DNA of 64,000 nt, from NCBI RefSeq assembly GCF_014203645.1, contig NZ_JACHJL010000001.1, positions 62,001-126,000 on the forward strand. The letters are read 5' to 3'. Position 1 is the first letter of the stretch, and every line of letters begins with the position of its first letter. The notes beneath the pieces were generated by a model. It saw nothing but the letters and a program-made list of their open reading frames with translations. It was not told the DNA's origin and ran no database searches. A program made the translations under genes and the position numbers. Of this stretch, positions 18,931-28,285 are shown piece after piece. The stretch comes from Streptomyces zagrosensis (GTDB lineage Bacteria > Actinomycetota > Actinomycetes > Streptomycetales > Streptomycetaceae).

Positions 18931-19656
18931 ATGTACGCGCGAGACCCACGTGGACGGAGCCTGTGCGTCATCGGCGTACGTACGAGCTGGCGCACGGTCG
19001 GCGATGGTGAGTTCTTCTGCACCGAGTGCGGCGGAGACCGCAACTACCGCCGCCGTACGGGACGTCGCCGCTTCATCGTCCTTGGCCTTCCCCTGGTGCC
19101 GCGCGGCTGGGTGACCCCGGTCGTTGAATGCGCGGCCTGTCACTCCCACTTTGGCACCGAAGCCCTCGATCACCCCACCACCACCCGCTTCTCCGCGATG
19201 CTGCGGGAAGCCGTGCACACCATGGCGTTGGCCATCTTGGCAGCGGGCGGCACCGAGGCACGCCCGGTGCGACAGGCGGCGGTCGGTGCCGTGCGCGCGG
19301 CCGGATACGCGGACTGTGACGAGGACCAGTTGCTCAACCTGATCGCCGCGCTTGCCGCCGACACCGGGCGGTTGCCCGGCGCCCGGCACGGCGACGACGG
19401 CGCACTCGACTTCGGCTTGGGCGACCCGAGCACGGCCCTTGCCATCGAACTGCACGAGGCGTTGGAGCCGCTGGCGCCGCACCTGGCCCCAGCAGGCCGG
19501 GAGAGCATCCTCCTCCAGGGAGCGCGCATTGCGGTGGCGGACGGGGCGTACTGCCCCGCCGAACGCGCCGTGCTGGAGACCGTGGGCCGAGCCCTTTCGC
19601 TCTGTCCCGATGACACGGCTCGGCTCCTGCTGGCCGCTTCCCACGCCTCTCCCTGA
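18931..19656 (+). CDS. TerB-family tellurite-resistance-like protein with zinc ribbon
   Basis: 241 residues. The N-terminal part has two Cys pairs, FFCTECGGDRNYRRR and VECAACHSHFG, typical of a zinc ribbon. The C-terminal ~150 residues are helical and TerB-like (for instance LLNLIAALAADTG and ILLQGARIAVADGAYCPAERAVLETV, the latter carrying the TerB D-G-x-x-x-x-x-E pattern). TerB proteins are linked to metal or stress response; the exact role is unknown. ATG 18931 has GGAGG 8 nt upstream, so it is preferred over in-frame ATGs at 18880 and 18916. Confidence 0.82.
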   Translation: MYARDPRGRSLCVIGVRTSWRTVGDGEFFCTECGGDRNYRRRTGRRRFIVLGLPLVPRGWVTPVVECAACHSHFGTEALDHPTTTRFSAMLREAVHTMALAILAAGGTEARPVRQAAVGAVRAAGYADCDEDQLLNLIAALAADTGRLPGARHGDDGALDFGLGDPSTALAIELHEALEPLAPHLAPAGRESILLQGARIAVADGAYCPAERAVLETVGRALSLCPDDTARLLLAASHASP

Positions 19657-20060
19657 ACCTCGCCCCGCCCTTCGGCCGTGTGCAGGAAGCTTTCACCGCG
19701 GGCCGCTGCGCCTTCGGAGGGCTGAGGCGTGTGAGGGGCTGAGGCGTGCGGGGGCTGTTGCCGGCTGTCATGTTGCCCGCTGCCCGTTGCCCGTTGCCCG
19801 TTGCCCGGTGCCGGTGCCGGCTGCGTGGACTGGTGTTGTCCCGTGCGGCCATTGCCGGTTACGGGTGAGACGCGGCCTTCGCCGCAGGGCCGTTGCCGTG
19901 TGCGGAGTACCCCTGCGGGAGGTACTCCCCAGGGAGTAACGCGGCGTTAGCGCCCTCTGGCGAAGTACCGCTCATCTCCGTCCCCACGCCGACGAATCGG
20001 GCCCCTCAGCCCGGAATCGTGGACTGTGTCAGCGCAGCAGGCACAGGAGGGAAGGCTCGC
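19657..20060. other. 404-nt intergenic region
   Basis: Contains a heptamer tandem repeat (listed separately) and otherwise low-complexity GC-rich sequence. GGAGGG at the right end is the ribosome-binding site of the MMPL gene. No gene is supported. Confidence 0.5.
19774..19808. repeat. 7-nt tandem repeat x5 (TGCCCGT)
   Basis: Five adjacent heptamers of TGCCCGT type, followed by two hexamers TGCCGG to 19820. Non-coding. Confidence 0.85.
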
Positions 20061-22430
20061 ATGGCGGTTGTACGGACCACTCAGGGCAGCGCGGTCGCGG
20101 GGGCCGCACAGCACCCGGGCAGCGAGCACGAGGTGCAACATGAGCAGGATGACCAGGGCGAAAGGAGCGCGAGAGGTAGGAAGGGTGAGAGGGACAGAAA
20201 GAACAGGAAGGATGGAGAAGGCATAGGGGGCGGCGGCGCTGCGCGCGGCGGCGACGGGATGCGAGGGTCGGACGACGGTGGTGGGCCAGGATTCGGGGCC
20301 GGGCCCATGGGCGAGGGCGGCCCGCCAGGACCCGCGGCGAGCAAGGCTCAACGGCGGGGCGTTCCGTGGGCCATGGTGGCTCTGTGGATCGTCATCCTCG
20401 CGGTGGCCATGCCCTTCGCGGGCAAGATGGGCGGCGCCCAGGATGACAAGGCCGTCAACTACCTTCCGGCGAGCGCCGATTCGACCCGGGTCGCTGAGCT
20501 ACAGGAGGCCATGCCCGGTGGTGACACCACCGATCTGGTGCTCGTCTACCACCGCGATGGCGGGTTGACCGCGGCCGACCGTGCGTCCGCTGGCGAGCAC
20601 GTTGCCCAGCTGGCTGACACCTACGAGTTCAGTGGCGGCCAGCAGCCGAAGGCGGTGGACTCCAAGGACGGCGCCACGGTGATGTACGGCGTGTCGCTCA
20701 ACGGCCTACCGGACGAGGAGGACCAGAACAAGGCGGTCGATGACATCCGCGATGTCGTTGACGACCATCCGCAGGGGCTGAGCGCGGAGGTTGGCGGCTC
20801 CGGCGCCCTCGGCAGCGATGCGAACAAGGTCTTTGAGAGCGTCGATGGCATGCTGATGCTGGCCACCGCCGCCGTGGTTGCCCTGCTGCTGATCCTCACC
20901 TACCGCAGCCCCTTCCTGTGGCTGGTGCCGCTGGTAGCTGTCGGCGTGGCCACGATGACGGCGATGGCCGTGGTCTACGGGCTCTCGCAGTCGTTCGACG
21001 TGACCATCACCGGCATGAGTTCAGCGGTGATGACGGTCCTAGTCTTCGGCGCCGGCACGGATTACGCACTGCTGATCACCGCCAGGTACCGCGAGGAACT
21101 ACGCCGCCATCCGCGTCCGTACGACGCGATGATCGCGGCCATCCGCGGCTGCGGCGCAGCTGTCATCGCCTCATCGGGGACGGTCGCCGCCGGACTGTTG
21201 TGCCTGCTCGCTGCCGACTTGAGCAGCAGCAAGGGACTTGGCCCGGTCGGCGCTGCGGGCGTGGTGTGTGCGCTGGCGGTGATGATGACGTTGCTCCCCG
21301 CCATCTTGGTCCTGCTCGGTCGCCGGGTGTTCTGGCCGCTGATTCCCGCGTACGGCAGCACACCCACCAAGCGGCGCAGCATGTTCGCGGCTATGGGCGG
21401 CTCGGTCAGCAGGCGCCCGATCACCTTCCTGGTGGGAGGTGTGGCGTTGCTCGGCGCGCTCGCCCTGGGCTCGTTCAACGCCCCCGGCGCCCTGAAGCAG
21501 GAGGACATGTTCACCAGCAAACCGGAGTCGGTCTCAGCCCTGGAGACGCTGGCCGATGCGTACCCCGAGCAGGGCAGCCAGCCGATCACCATCCTGGCCC
21601 GCACTGGCAGTGCGGATGCTGTGCTCGACAAGGCGCGTGCGCAGGACGGAATAGTCAGGGCTGAGCGTGGCCGAAGCGGGGACGGATGGACGGAGATCAA
21701 CGCGTTCGCCAAGGACGCCCCGGAGTCGGCGGGTGAGGTCCGCGCCATCAAGCAACTCCGAACCGAGCTGGGCTCCGTAGCCGGCGGCAAGGCCCTGGTC
21801 GGCGGTGCCAGCGCGGAACAGATCGACCTGGAGAAGACCAACGCGGACGATCGAATGGTGGTCATCCCGCTGGTGATGCTCGCGGTGCTGCTGATCCTGA
21901 TAGTCCTGCTGCGCAGCCTGATTGCCTCGGTGATGTTGGTGCTCGCGGTGGTCGCGGTCTGGGGTGCGGCGACGGGCCTCGGTGGACTGTTCTTCGAACC
22001 GGTCTTCGGCCTGAACGGCATCGACCCGGGGCTGTCGTTGCTCACCTTCGTCTTCCTGGTCGCGTTGGGCGTTGACTACGGCATCTTCTTGATGCACCGG
22101 ATGCGCGAGGAGGCGATGAAGGGGGCGAGCACTCCGCAGGCGGCACTGACTGCACTGCACACCACGGGTGGTGTGATCGCTTCGGCTGGGTTGGTGCTGG
22201 CCGCGACCTTCGCGGTGTTGGCAACCATGCCCATGACGATGATGCTGGAACTCGGCTTCATCATCGCGGTCGGCGTTCTCCTGGATACGTTCCTGGTCCG
22301 CACCTACCTGGTGACCTCGGCCAGCCTGCTCCTTGGCCGTTGGATCTGGTGGCCCGGCAAGCTGTTCCGCCGCCAGTCGGCGCAGGTGCAGACTGGCGCT
22401 CCTGAACGAGTGAGCGAACCAGTCGGCTGA
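20061..22430 (+). CDS. MMPL family RND-type transporter
   Basis: 789-residue inner-membrane exporter of the actinobacterial MMPL family, driven by the proton gradient and typically moving lipids, siderophores or drugs. After a charged, disordered N-terminus of ~100 residues (EQDDQGERSARGRKGERDR), TM1 (AMVALWIVILAVAMPF) is followed by an extracytoplasmic loop and two TM bundles. The first bundle carries GAGTDYALLITARYREEL, the second GVDYGIFLMHRMREE; their Asp-Tyr pairs are the proton-relay residues. GGAGGG precedes ATG 20061. The following two-component system could regulate it. Confidence 0.93.
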   Translation: MAVVRTTQGSAVAGAAQHPGSEHEVQHEQDDQGERSARGRKGERDRKNRKDGEGIGGGGAARGGDGMRGSDDGGGPGFGAGPMGEGGPPGPAASKAQRRGVPWAMVALWIVILAVAMPFAGKMGGAQDDKAVNYLPASADSTRVAELQEAMPGGDTTDLVLVYHRDGGLTAADRASAGEHVAQLADTYEFSGGQQPKAVDSKDGATVMYGVSLNGLPDEEDQNKAVDDIRDVVDDHPQGLSAEVGGSGALGSDANKVFESVDGMLMLATAAVVALLLILTYRSPFLWLVPLVAVGVATMTAMAVVYGLSQSFDVTITGMSSAVMTVLVFGAGTDYALLITARYREELRRHPRPYDAMIAAIRGCGAAVIASSGTVAAGLLCLLAADLSSSKGLGPVGAAGVVCALAVMMTLLPAILVLLGRRVFWPLIPAYGSTPTKRRSMFAAMGGSVSRRPITFLVGGVALLGALALGSFNAPGALKQEDMFTSKPESVSALETLADAYPEQGSQPITILARTGSADAVLDKARAQDGIVRAERGRSGDGWTEINAFAKDAPESAGEVRAIKQLRTELGSVAGGKALVGGASAEQIDLEKTNADDRMVVIPLVMLAVLLILIVLLRSLIASVMLVLAVVAVWGAATGLGGLFFEPVFGLNGIDPGLSLLTFVFLVALGVDYGIFLMHRMREEAMKGASTPQAALTALHTTGGVIASAGLVLAATFAVLATMPMTMMLELGFIIAVGVLLDTFLVRTYLVTSASLLLGRWIWWPGKLFRRQSAQVQTGAPERVSEPVG

Positions 22431-22744
22431 CGATCCGCCCACCCACCGTCGCGCTCGCCCCTCCCCACCCTCGCCCCTAGCCCCTAGCCCCTAGCCGGCA
22501 ACGGTGATCACGGATGGTGGCGCGGCATCGGGCGGGTGGGCGATGCGGCGGGGCGTTGGGCGAGAAGTTGAGTCGAGGCGGACTCGGGGTGGGCCGGCCA
22601 CGCGGACCGAGAGGATCGGTGGGACTCGCCAGCAACTCACCCTGCAAGATGCCGAACCCGACAAATCGCTCAAGACCAGGCCGTTATCCACAGAGGTGAG
22701 ATGGGGCCAGGGCGAAAGTCAGATCTGTACCGCACGATGGGACC
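22431..22744. other. 314-nt intergenic region
   Basis: Between the MMPL and histidine kinase genes. It holds a short CCCCTAG heptamer triplet (about 22470-22492) and one TTATCCACA 9-mer at 22684-22692. Nothing else is recognised; the kinase promoter presumably lies in the 3' part. Confidence 0.45.
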
Positions 22745-24334
22745 GTGCAAATGACCGAATTCACCGGTGTCGCCCTCCGGGGCGGCCGACTGGCCCGTGT
22801 GTTCACGATGTCCCGGCCAACGGCGGGGGACGTCACACTCGGCCTGGGCGTGCTCGCGATGCAGACCGCGCTGGCGCTGACCGTGACGAATGACGGTCAC
22901 CGGCCCGACGCCCTTGGCTGGACACTGCTCATCATCAGTGCGCTGGCGCTGGTGTCCCGGCGGGTTGCCCCGATGGCCACCACGGTGGTCGTCGTGCTCG
23001 CTGTCGGTCCGTACCATTCGCTGGATTACGCCCACTTCGCCACGGTGCCGGCCGGGGTGGTCGCGCTGTATGCGTTGGCGGTCGGTGCCCCGCCGCTTAG
23101 GGCACTGTTGGCGCTGAGCGTGATAGTGGCGGCCATGACGCTGGTGATGTCCAGCTCGTCAGACAGCCAGGACGTATCGGAGATGCTGCGTGGCTCCGGT
23201 TGGTTGCTGGCCGTCGTGGTGATCGGCATAGCGATCAGGACCCACCGCAGTTATGTGGCAGCCATTGTGGAGCGGGCCGAGCGCGCCGAACGCACACGGG
23301 AGGAGGAGGCCGCGCGGCGGGTCGCCGAGGAGCGGTTGCGCATCGCGCGCGATCTGCACGACCTGCTTGCGCACAGCATCACACTGATCGGTGTGCAGAC
23401 CTCGGTGGCGGCGCATGTGCTGGTCGCCGATCCGGATCGGCTCGATCGGGAGACCGTGGCCAAGGCACTCGACTCGATAGCGGACACCTGCCGAGACGCC
23501 CGTGCCGAACTGCGCACCACGCTCCAGGTGTTGCGTGCGGGCGACCCGGACCCATCATCCGACGCCACCCGACCGCCGCCGGGACTTGCGGGCTTGTCCG
23601 ACCTGGCGAAGTCCGCGGAGGCGGCGGGGGCCCGTGTCACGCTGGACTTTCGGCTGACTGCGGCCGACGCGTCCGCGGTACCACCGGCCGTGGGCGCCGC
23701 GGCGTACCGCATCGTCCAGGAAGCGCTGACCAACGCGGTGCGGCACGCGGGCCCCGATGTCCGCACCGTGGCGACGGTGGAGCGGGTGCCGCTGCCCTGG
23801 GCTGACGGCGAGGCACTGCGAGTGACGGTCACCGATGACGGCCCGCCCTACCCACAAGCCCAGGGCTCTCCTCACTCACAGGCGCAGGGGCCGCGCCACC
23901 CACAGGCCCAGGGTTTGCGGCGCGCCAGGTCTCCCGAGCCCGCTTCCCCCCTCCGCGAGTCCATATCCACCGCCGGCCGTCGCGTCGCGAGCAGCACAGG
24001 GGGCGCGGCACGCGGAAGTCCGGGCGGCCCCGGCCAGAGTCCCACCGGTCCCGGCGCGGCCGTTGCCGGCCCGAGCGTCGGTGCCTTCGGTGCCACCGGC
24101 TCGGGCGGTACCGAGGGCTTCGGTATCGCGGGCATGCAAGAGCGTGCGCGCAGCGTTGGCGGCACGGTCACCGCCGGTCGGCGCGTGGAGGCCCCGGGGT
24201 TCGCCGTGCAGGCGGTCCTGCCGCTGGGATCGGAGCCGCACGGCGGCCGGACCATGCCCCGTATCGACCCGTCGGTTCCCTGGCGACGAATTGCCAGGGG
24301 ACCGGTCGCGGAAGCCAAGGAGGACACAGCATGA
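22745..24334 (+). CDS. Sensor histidine kinase (NarL-partner type)
   Basis: 529-residue membrane sensor kinase. Hydrophobic segments cover about residues 30-165. The HisKA_3 dimerisation domain has ERLRIARDLHDLLAHSITLIG with the phosphorylated His. HATPase domain: N-box IVQEALTNAVRHAG (about 322-335), then VTDDGPP. The G2-like GFGIAGMQERARSVGG comes only ~95 residues later. The intervening sequence is a Pro/Ser/Gly-rich insert with a 24-nt repeat (PQAQG). GTG 22745 or ATG 22751 may be the start. Stop overlaps the response regulator start (ATGA). Confidence 0.9.
   Translation: MQMTEFTGVALRGGRLARVFTMSRPTAGDVTLGLGVLAMQTALALTVTNDGHRPDALGWTLLIISALALVSRRVAPMATTVVVVLAVGPYHSLDYAHFATVPAGVVALYALAVGAPPLRALLALSVIVAAMTLVMSSSSDSQDVSEMLRGSGWLLAVVVIGIAIRTHRSYVAAIVERAERAERTREEEAARRVAEERLRIARDLHDLLAHSITLIGVQTSVAAHVLVADPDRLDRETVAKALDSIADTCRDARAELRTTLQVLRAGDPDPSSDATRPPPGLAGLSDLAKSAEAAGARVTLDFRLTAADASAVPPAVGAAAYRIVQEALTNAVRHAGPDVRTVATVERVPLPWADGEALRVTVTDDGPPYPQAQGSPHSQAQGPRHPQAQGLRRARSPEPASPLRESISTAGRRVASSTGGAARGSPGGPGQSPTGPGAAVAGPSVGAFGATGSGGTEGFGIAGMQERARSVGGTVTAGRRVEAPGFAVQAVLPLGSEPHGGRTMPRIDPSVPWRRIARGPVAEAKEDTA
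23851..23922. repeat. 24-nt in-frame tandem repeat x3 (QAQG)
   Basis: Three imperfect 24-nt units encoding PQAQGSPH, SQAQGPRH and PQAQGLRR within the ATP-lid region of the histidine kinase. Confidence 0.8.
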
Positions 24335-25029
24335 CTGCGCCGCGTCGCATTCGCGTACTGCTCGCCGACGATCAGACGCTGGTACGGGCCGCCTTCGCGA
24401 TGCTCGTTGAGTCCGCCCGTGACATGGAGGTGGTTGGCCAGGCATGCAATGGCAGGGAGGCGGTCGAACTGGTTCGTACGGTGAAAGCCGACCTGGTGGT
24501 GATGGATATTCGGATGCCCGACCTGGACGGCATAGAGGCGACGCGGCGTATTGCGGCCGATCCGGAGTTGGCCGATGTGAAGGTGCTCGTGCTCACCACG
24601 TACGACACAGACGAGTACATCGTGGACGCTCTGCGTGCCGGTGCTTCGGGCTTCCTGGTCAAGGACACCAAGCCGGCCGAACTGCTGGAGGCCATCCGCA
24701 CGGTGGCGGCCGGCGACGCACTCCTCTCGCCTGGTCCCACGGCCCGGTTGATCGCCCGGGTTCTCCGGCTCCCCACCGCTCTGTCGCCCTCCGCCTCGCT
24801 CCCCGACGCCCTGGCCATACTCTCTGACCGCGAGCGCCAGGTCCTCACCCTGGTGGGCCGTGGTCTGAACAACGCGGAGATCGCCGAGGCCCTGGGGCTG
24901 AGCCCGCTAACCGCCAAGACGCACGTCAGCCGCATCATGGGCAAGCTCATGGCCCGCGATCGAGCGCAACTGGTGATCGCCGCGTACGAGTCGGGCCTGG
25001 TGACCCCGGTCAAGACGGAGGCGGGTTAG
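24331..25029 (+). CDS. NarL/FixJ-family response regulator
   Basis: 232-residue DNA-binding regulator, partner of the preceding kinase. Receiver domain (about 5-120) with the acidic pair LLADDQ, phospho-acceptor Asp in LVVMDIRMPD and Lys in FLVKDTKP. LuxR-type HTH at the C-terminus: LTLVGRGLNNAEIAEALGLS then AKTHVSRIMGKL. Start overlaps the kinase stop by 4 nt. Targets unknown; the upstream MMPL transporter is a reasonable candidate. Confidence 0.94.
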   Translation: MTAPRRIRVLLADDQTLVRAAFAMLVESARDMEVVGQACNGREAVELVRTVKADLVVMDIRMPDLDGIEATRRIAADPELADVKVLVLTTYDTDEYIVDALRAGASGFLVKDTKPAELLEAIRTVAAGDALLSPGPTARLIARVLRLPTALSPSASLPDALAILSDRERQVLTLVGRGLNNAEIAEALGLSPLTAKTHVSRIMGKLMARDRAQLVIAAYESGLVTPVKTEAG

Positions 25030-25473
25030 CGATCTGGCCAATGGTCGTGAGGGTGCCCAACGCGGCACGTGGCCGGATGGCTCATTGCTCGCATGGCTCG
25101 TTGCTCGGACTTGGTTGGCCCTACCCAGGGAGCGCTGAGGCACAGGGCCTTGGGCCCCTGCCTTCGCGGATCAGGCCGTCAGGCGTCGGGGCAGGTGCGT
25201 CCCGAGGAACCGGTACGTCCCCAGATGCTGGGACGTGCCGAGGTGCCGGTATTTCCGAGGTGAACGCACATCCGAGGTGGGTGGTACTTCCGAGGGCGTA
25301 GGTGGGCCGCCTTCGGGGGGACGACGACGGGGGTGCCGTTGGCGCGTGATGCTGCCTGCGTCGGCGCCGCATCGATCGTCTCCGGGCCTCGAAAGGCCTG
25401 GTGCATTCCGCTGTGGCCGTCGCGCCGTACGGGTGGCGGAGTTGGCGCAGGGTGGAGCGAGGAGCGGGTTGCA
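25030..25473. other. 444-nt intergenic region with CCGAGGTG repeats
   Basis: Short scattered copies of TCCGAGGTG-like words occur between about 25235 and 25300. A small frame at 25041-25301 has no supporting features. AGGAG near 25460 serves the next gene. Confidence 0.45.
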
Positions 25474-26904
25474 ATGGGGGTGCCGTGGTGGGTGTGGCCG
25501 CAGTCAGTGCTGTGGGTGCTGCTGCATGGGTATCTGTGGTGGCGGCTGGTGGTGAACGTCAGCCGTCCCGGGGGTTGGCCGCGCCGGCTGGGCACGGTGG
25601 TGCTGGCGGTGCTAGCGGTCTCCATTCCGCTCGCGCTGATCGTCTTGCACACGGTGAGCTCGACCGCTGGTCGGTGGGCAACGTGGCCGGGGTTCATTTG
25701 GTACGGCTTGGTGGTGTATCTGCTGTTCGTGCTGGTGCCCGTAGACCTAGTCCGGTTCGGGATATATCTGACGGGTCGAGTCCGGCGACGCCGCCAACCC
25801 GCTCCGGACCCGGCGATGACGGCGGCGGGGGCGGGCAGCCCGGTGGGCGCAGCGGATGCTGTGGGTGTGCCGGGTGTGCCGGGTGTGCCGGGTGTGCCGG
25901 GTGCGGCCGGCGTGGCAGATGCCGCGGATGCGGCGGATGTGATGAGCGCCGTGGGCACGTCCCATGCTGTGGGCCGGGTGGACAGCGTGGCTGTGGCGGG
26001 TACCACGGACGCCACGGGCGTCAAGGGTGCCAAGGGTGCCAAGGGTGCCGAGGGCGTCACGCCATCCGCGAGCGTCGTGGAAATGGACCGGCGGCGGCTT
26101 CTTGCTCGGGGCGTTGCGATAGCCGCTGGCGGTGTCGCCACTGCCGTCGTCGGGTATGGCGCGGTGACCGCGTTCAGCACTCCTCGGGTGCAGCGCGTTA
26201 CGGTGCGGCTGCGCCGACTGCCCACCGCTGCCACGGGTTTTCGTATCGCCCTGTTCTCCGACACGCATATCGGCCCGTTCCTGGGCCGGGGCGATATGCT
26301 AGAGGTTGTCCGTATGGTCAATGCGGCCCGGCCTGATCTCGTCGTGGTCCCCGGTGACCTGATAGACGGTACGGTCGCCGACCTTGGCTCGGCCGTTGCA
26401 CCACTCCAGGAGCTACGCAGCCGCCACGGTACGTACTTCGCCACCGGCAACCACGAGTACCTCTTCGATGCCGACGCCTGGGTTGAGCACCTGCGCGGCC
26501 TGGGCATCCCCACCCTTCGCAACCAGCGCGTCGCCCTTCCGCACTTCGACCTGGCCGGCGTCACGGACATCACCGGTGAAGAGCACGGCGACGCCCCCGA
26601 CTACGAACGTGCCCTCGCCAAGCGAGACCCCCGGCGCCCGGTGGTCCTCCTCGCCCACCAGCCATCGCAGGTGAACCAGGCCCGCAAGTACGGCGTGGAC
26701 CTCCAACTCTCCGGCCATACCCACGGCGGACAGTTCTTCCCCGGAAACCTGCTGCACGCCCTCGCCCAACCCACCGCCGCCGGCCTGGCCCGTGTCGGGC
26801 CAACCCAGGTCTACGTCACCCAGGGCACCGGCTTTTGGGGCCCGCCGATCCGCGTTGGCTCCACACCGGAGATCACCGTCATCGAGCTGGCGGCCGAGGC
26901 GTGA
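25474..26904 (+). CDS. Membrane-anchored metallophosphoesterase
   Basis: 476 residues. Four hydrophobic stretches lie in the first ~115 residues (for example VWPQSVLWVLLHGYLWW, LGTVVLAVLAVSIPLALIVL). A low-complexity linker follows with VPG x4 and KGA x3 repeats, then another segment RRRLLARGVAIAAGGVATAVVG and a calcineurin-like domain: FSDTHIGPF, VVPGDLIDG, TGNHEYLFD, LLAHQPSQ and SGHTHGGQF, the full set of metal-binding motifs. It resembles the YkuE/YaeI-type phosphodiesterases that may act on phospholipids or nucleotides. AGGAG lies 9 nt before ATG 25474. Confidence 0.9.
   Translation: MGVPWWVWPQSVLWVLLHGYLWWRLVVNVSRPGGWPRRLGTVVLAVLAVSIPLALIVLHTVSSTAGRWATWPGFIWYGLVVYLLFVLVPVDLVRFGIYLTGRVRRRRQPAPDPAMTAAGAGSPVGAADAVGVPGVPGVPGVPGAAGVADAADAADVMSAVGTSHAVGRVDSVAVAGTTDATGVKGAKGAKGAEGVTPSASVVEMDRRRLLARGVAIAAGGVATAVVGYGAVTAFSTPRVQRVTVRLRRLPTAATGFRIALFSDTHIGPFLGRGDMLEVVRMVNAARPDLVVVPGDLIDGTVADLGSAVAPLQELRSRHGTYFATGNHEYLFDADAWVEHLRGLGIPTLRNQRVALPHFDLAGVTDITGEEHGDAPDYERALAKRDPRRPVVLLAHQPSQVNQARKYGVDLQLSGHTHGGQFFPGNLLHALAQPTAAGLARVGPTQVYVTQGTGFWGPPIRVGSTPEITVIELAAEA
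25863..26049. repeat. In-frame 9-nt repeats (VPG x4, KGA x3)
   Basis: GGGTGTGCC x4 at 25863-25898 and AAGGGTGCC x3 at 26023-26049, both in the linker of the metallophosphoesterase gene. Confidence 0.9.
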
Positions 26905-27069
26905 CGAGGCCCAGTGCGGTGGGGCGATCGTGACCGGAGCCGGGCCCCGTGCAGCCCCGCCCCACACCCCAGTTGGCGGCCGGGGCGGCGAGGGCATCGG
27001 GCGGCCGAGCCACACCCACCACGTACAGCAGCTAACTACGACTCAACACCTGTCACTTGAGCATGGCTG

Positions 27070-28092
27070 TTAGCCCGAGCCCGAGCCGGAGCCCGAGGTA
27101 GGGCCCGGGGCAGGGCAGTCGCTTCCGTACGCTCTGGCGAGCACGCCCACCGTGTCGGCCATGGCCCGGTGCAGTTCCGCCGGCGCGATGACCTTGACGT
27201 CGATGCCGAGCCGCAGCAACTCGCCGCACGCGTGCGCGGTGCTCTCGGTGGGGATGACCGCCTCGACCCATCCGTCGTCGCCAACGGCGGTCGCGGTGGC
27301 CTCCACCGCCCGCACCACCTCGGGCGGAACGTTGTCCGGCAAGCGTCGGCGGCCCTGTCGGGAGAGGTGAATGGTGGCCGTGCCGGTGTAGCGGCGCGAT
27401 TGGAAGTCGGCGAGGTAGGTAGTCCAGTACGCGCCCAGGTCGAAGTCCGGCGGCCGATCGAACCGTTCGTCACTCAGCACCGCGTCCAGGACTTGGGTGA
27501 CTCGGTACGTCGCGATCCGGCTCTCCGTAGCGGCCACGAGGTACCACGTACCGGACTTGAGTACCAGGCCGTAAGGGCGAAGACGACGCTGCACTTCTTG
27601 CGGCGCGCGCCAACGACGGTAACGCACGTCCACCACGCGCCGTGTGAGTACCGCGTCGGCGAACAAGGTGAGGTGCGGCGCCTGTTCGGGTTCTCGGTAC
27701 CAGGCGGGAGCGTCCAGGTGGAAGACCGCCGCGGTCCGCGCCGCCTCCTCGCGCAGTCCCGCCGGCAACGCGGCCAACAGCTTCAACCGTGCTGCCGCCA
27801 CTTCCGCCGCGAGCCCCAGGTCGGCGGCGGGCCCGGGTAGCCCGGCCAGGAACAGCGCCCGTGCCTCGCCCTGGCTCATCCCGGTCAGGCGCGTGCGATA
27901 GCCGTCGAGTAGCTGGTAGCCGCCTGACCGGCCCGTCTCCGCGTAGACCGGAACCCCGGCAGCCTGGAGACGCGCCAGGTCACGGTACGCGGTCCGCACC
28001 GACACACCCAGCTCGGCGGCGACCTCCCGCGCGGACATGCGGCCACGGGATTGCAGCAACAGCAGCACCGACAGCAGGCGACCAGCAGACAT
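27070..28092 (-). CDS. WYL-domain transcriptional regulator (YafY type)
   Basis: 340 residues. N-terminal HTH (about 1-60: MSAGRLLSVLLLLQSRGRMSA is followed by REVAAELGVSVRTAYRDLARL), then a WYL ligand-sensing domain (VVDVRYRRW ... LVLKSGTWYLVA) and a WCX-like C-terminal extension. WYL regulators respond to small ligands or nucleic acid and often control the divergent neighbour, here the NIPSNAP-like gene. The C-terminus ends in a GSGSGSG tail. ATG 28092 has GGAGAG 9 nt upstream. Confidence 0.9.
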   Translation of the reverse strand: MSAGRLLSVLLLLQSRGRMSAREVAAELGVSVRTAYRDLARLQAAGVPVYAETGRSGGYQLLDGYRTRLTGMSQGEARALFLAGLPGPAADLGLAAEVAAARLKLLAALPAGLREEAARTAAVFHLDAPAWYREPEQAPHLTLFADAVLTRRVVDVRYRRWRAPQEVQRRLRPYGLVLKSGTWYLVAATESRIATYRVTQVLDAVLSDERFDRPPDFDLGAYWTTYLADFQSRRYTGTATIHLSRQGRRRLPDNVPPEVVRAVEATATAVGDDGWVEAVIPTESTAHACGELLRLGIDVKVIAPAELHRAMADTVGVLARAYGSDCPAPGPTSGSGSGSG

Positions 28093-28196
28093 GGACGCAT
28101 TCTCTCCGGAAACCCTGACAGCTCCTGACACGCGGCAGCCCTACCGTCAGACCACACCCGACTCCGACCGAAGAGGCCGGAAACCCGAGCCCGAAC

Positions 28197-28274
28197 AAGA
28201 GCGCCCAACAAGAGCGCCCAACAAGAGCGCCGAACTAGAGCGCCCAACAGGTGCGCCCAACAAGAGCGCCGAAC
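28197..28274. repeat. 13-nt tandem repeat x6 upstream of the NIPSNAP gene
   Basis: Six contiguous 13-mers of AAGAGCGCCCAAC type between the WYL regulator and the NIPSNAP gene. A degenerate seventh unit, AGGAGCCCGCC, supplies the AGGAG ribosome-binding site of the downstream gene. Confidence 0.9.
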
Positions 28275-28285
28275 AGGAGCCCGCC

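Noticed and set aside
22684..22692. TTATCCACA, a DnaA-box-like 9-mer
   Set aside because: A single copy with no further boxes or AT-rich unwinding region nearby; not an origin, and chance occurrence is likely.
28197..28274. 13-nt arrays as CRISPR
   Set aside because: Units are contiguous without spacers, shorter than any CRISPR repeat, and no cas genes are present.
28037..28285. N-terminal extension of the NIPSNAP protein through the repeat array
   Set aside because: A 13-nt unit shifts frame in each copy, and a good SD with ATG lies at 28286.
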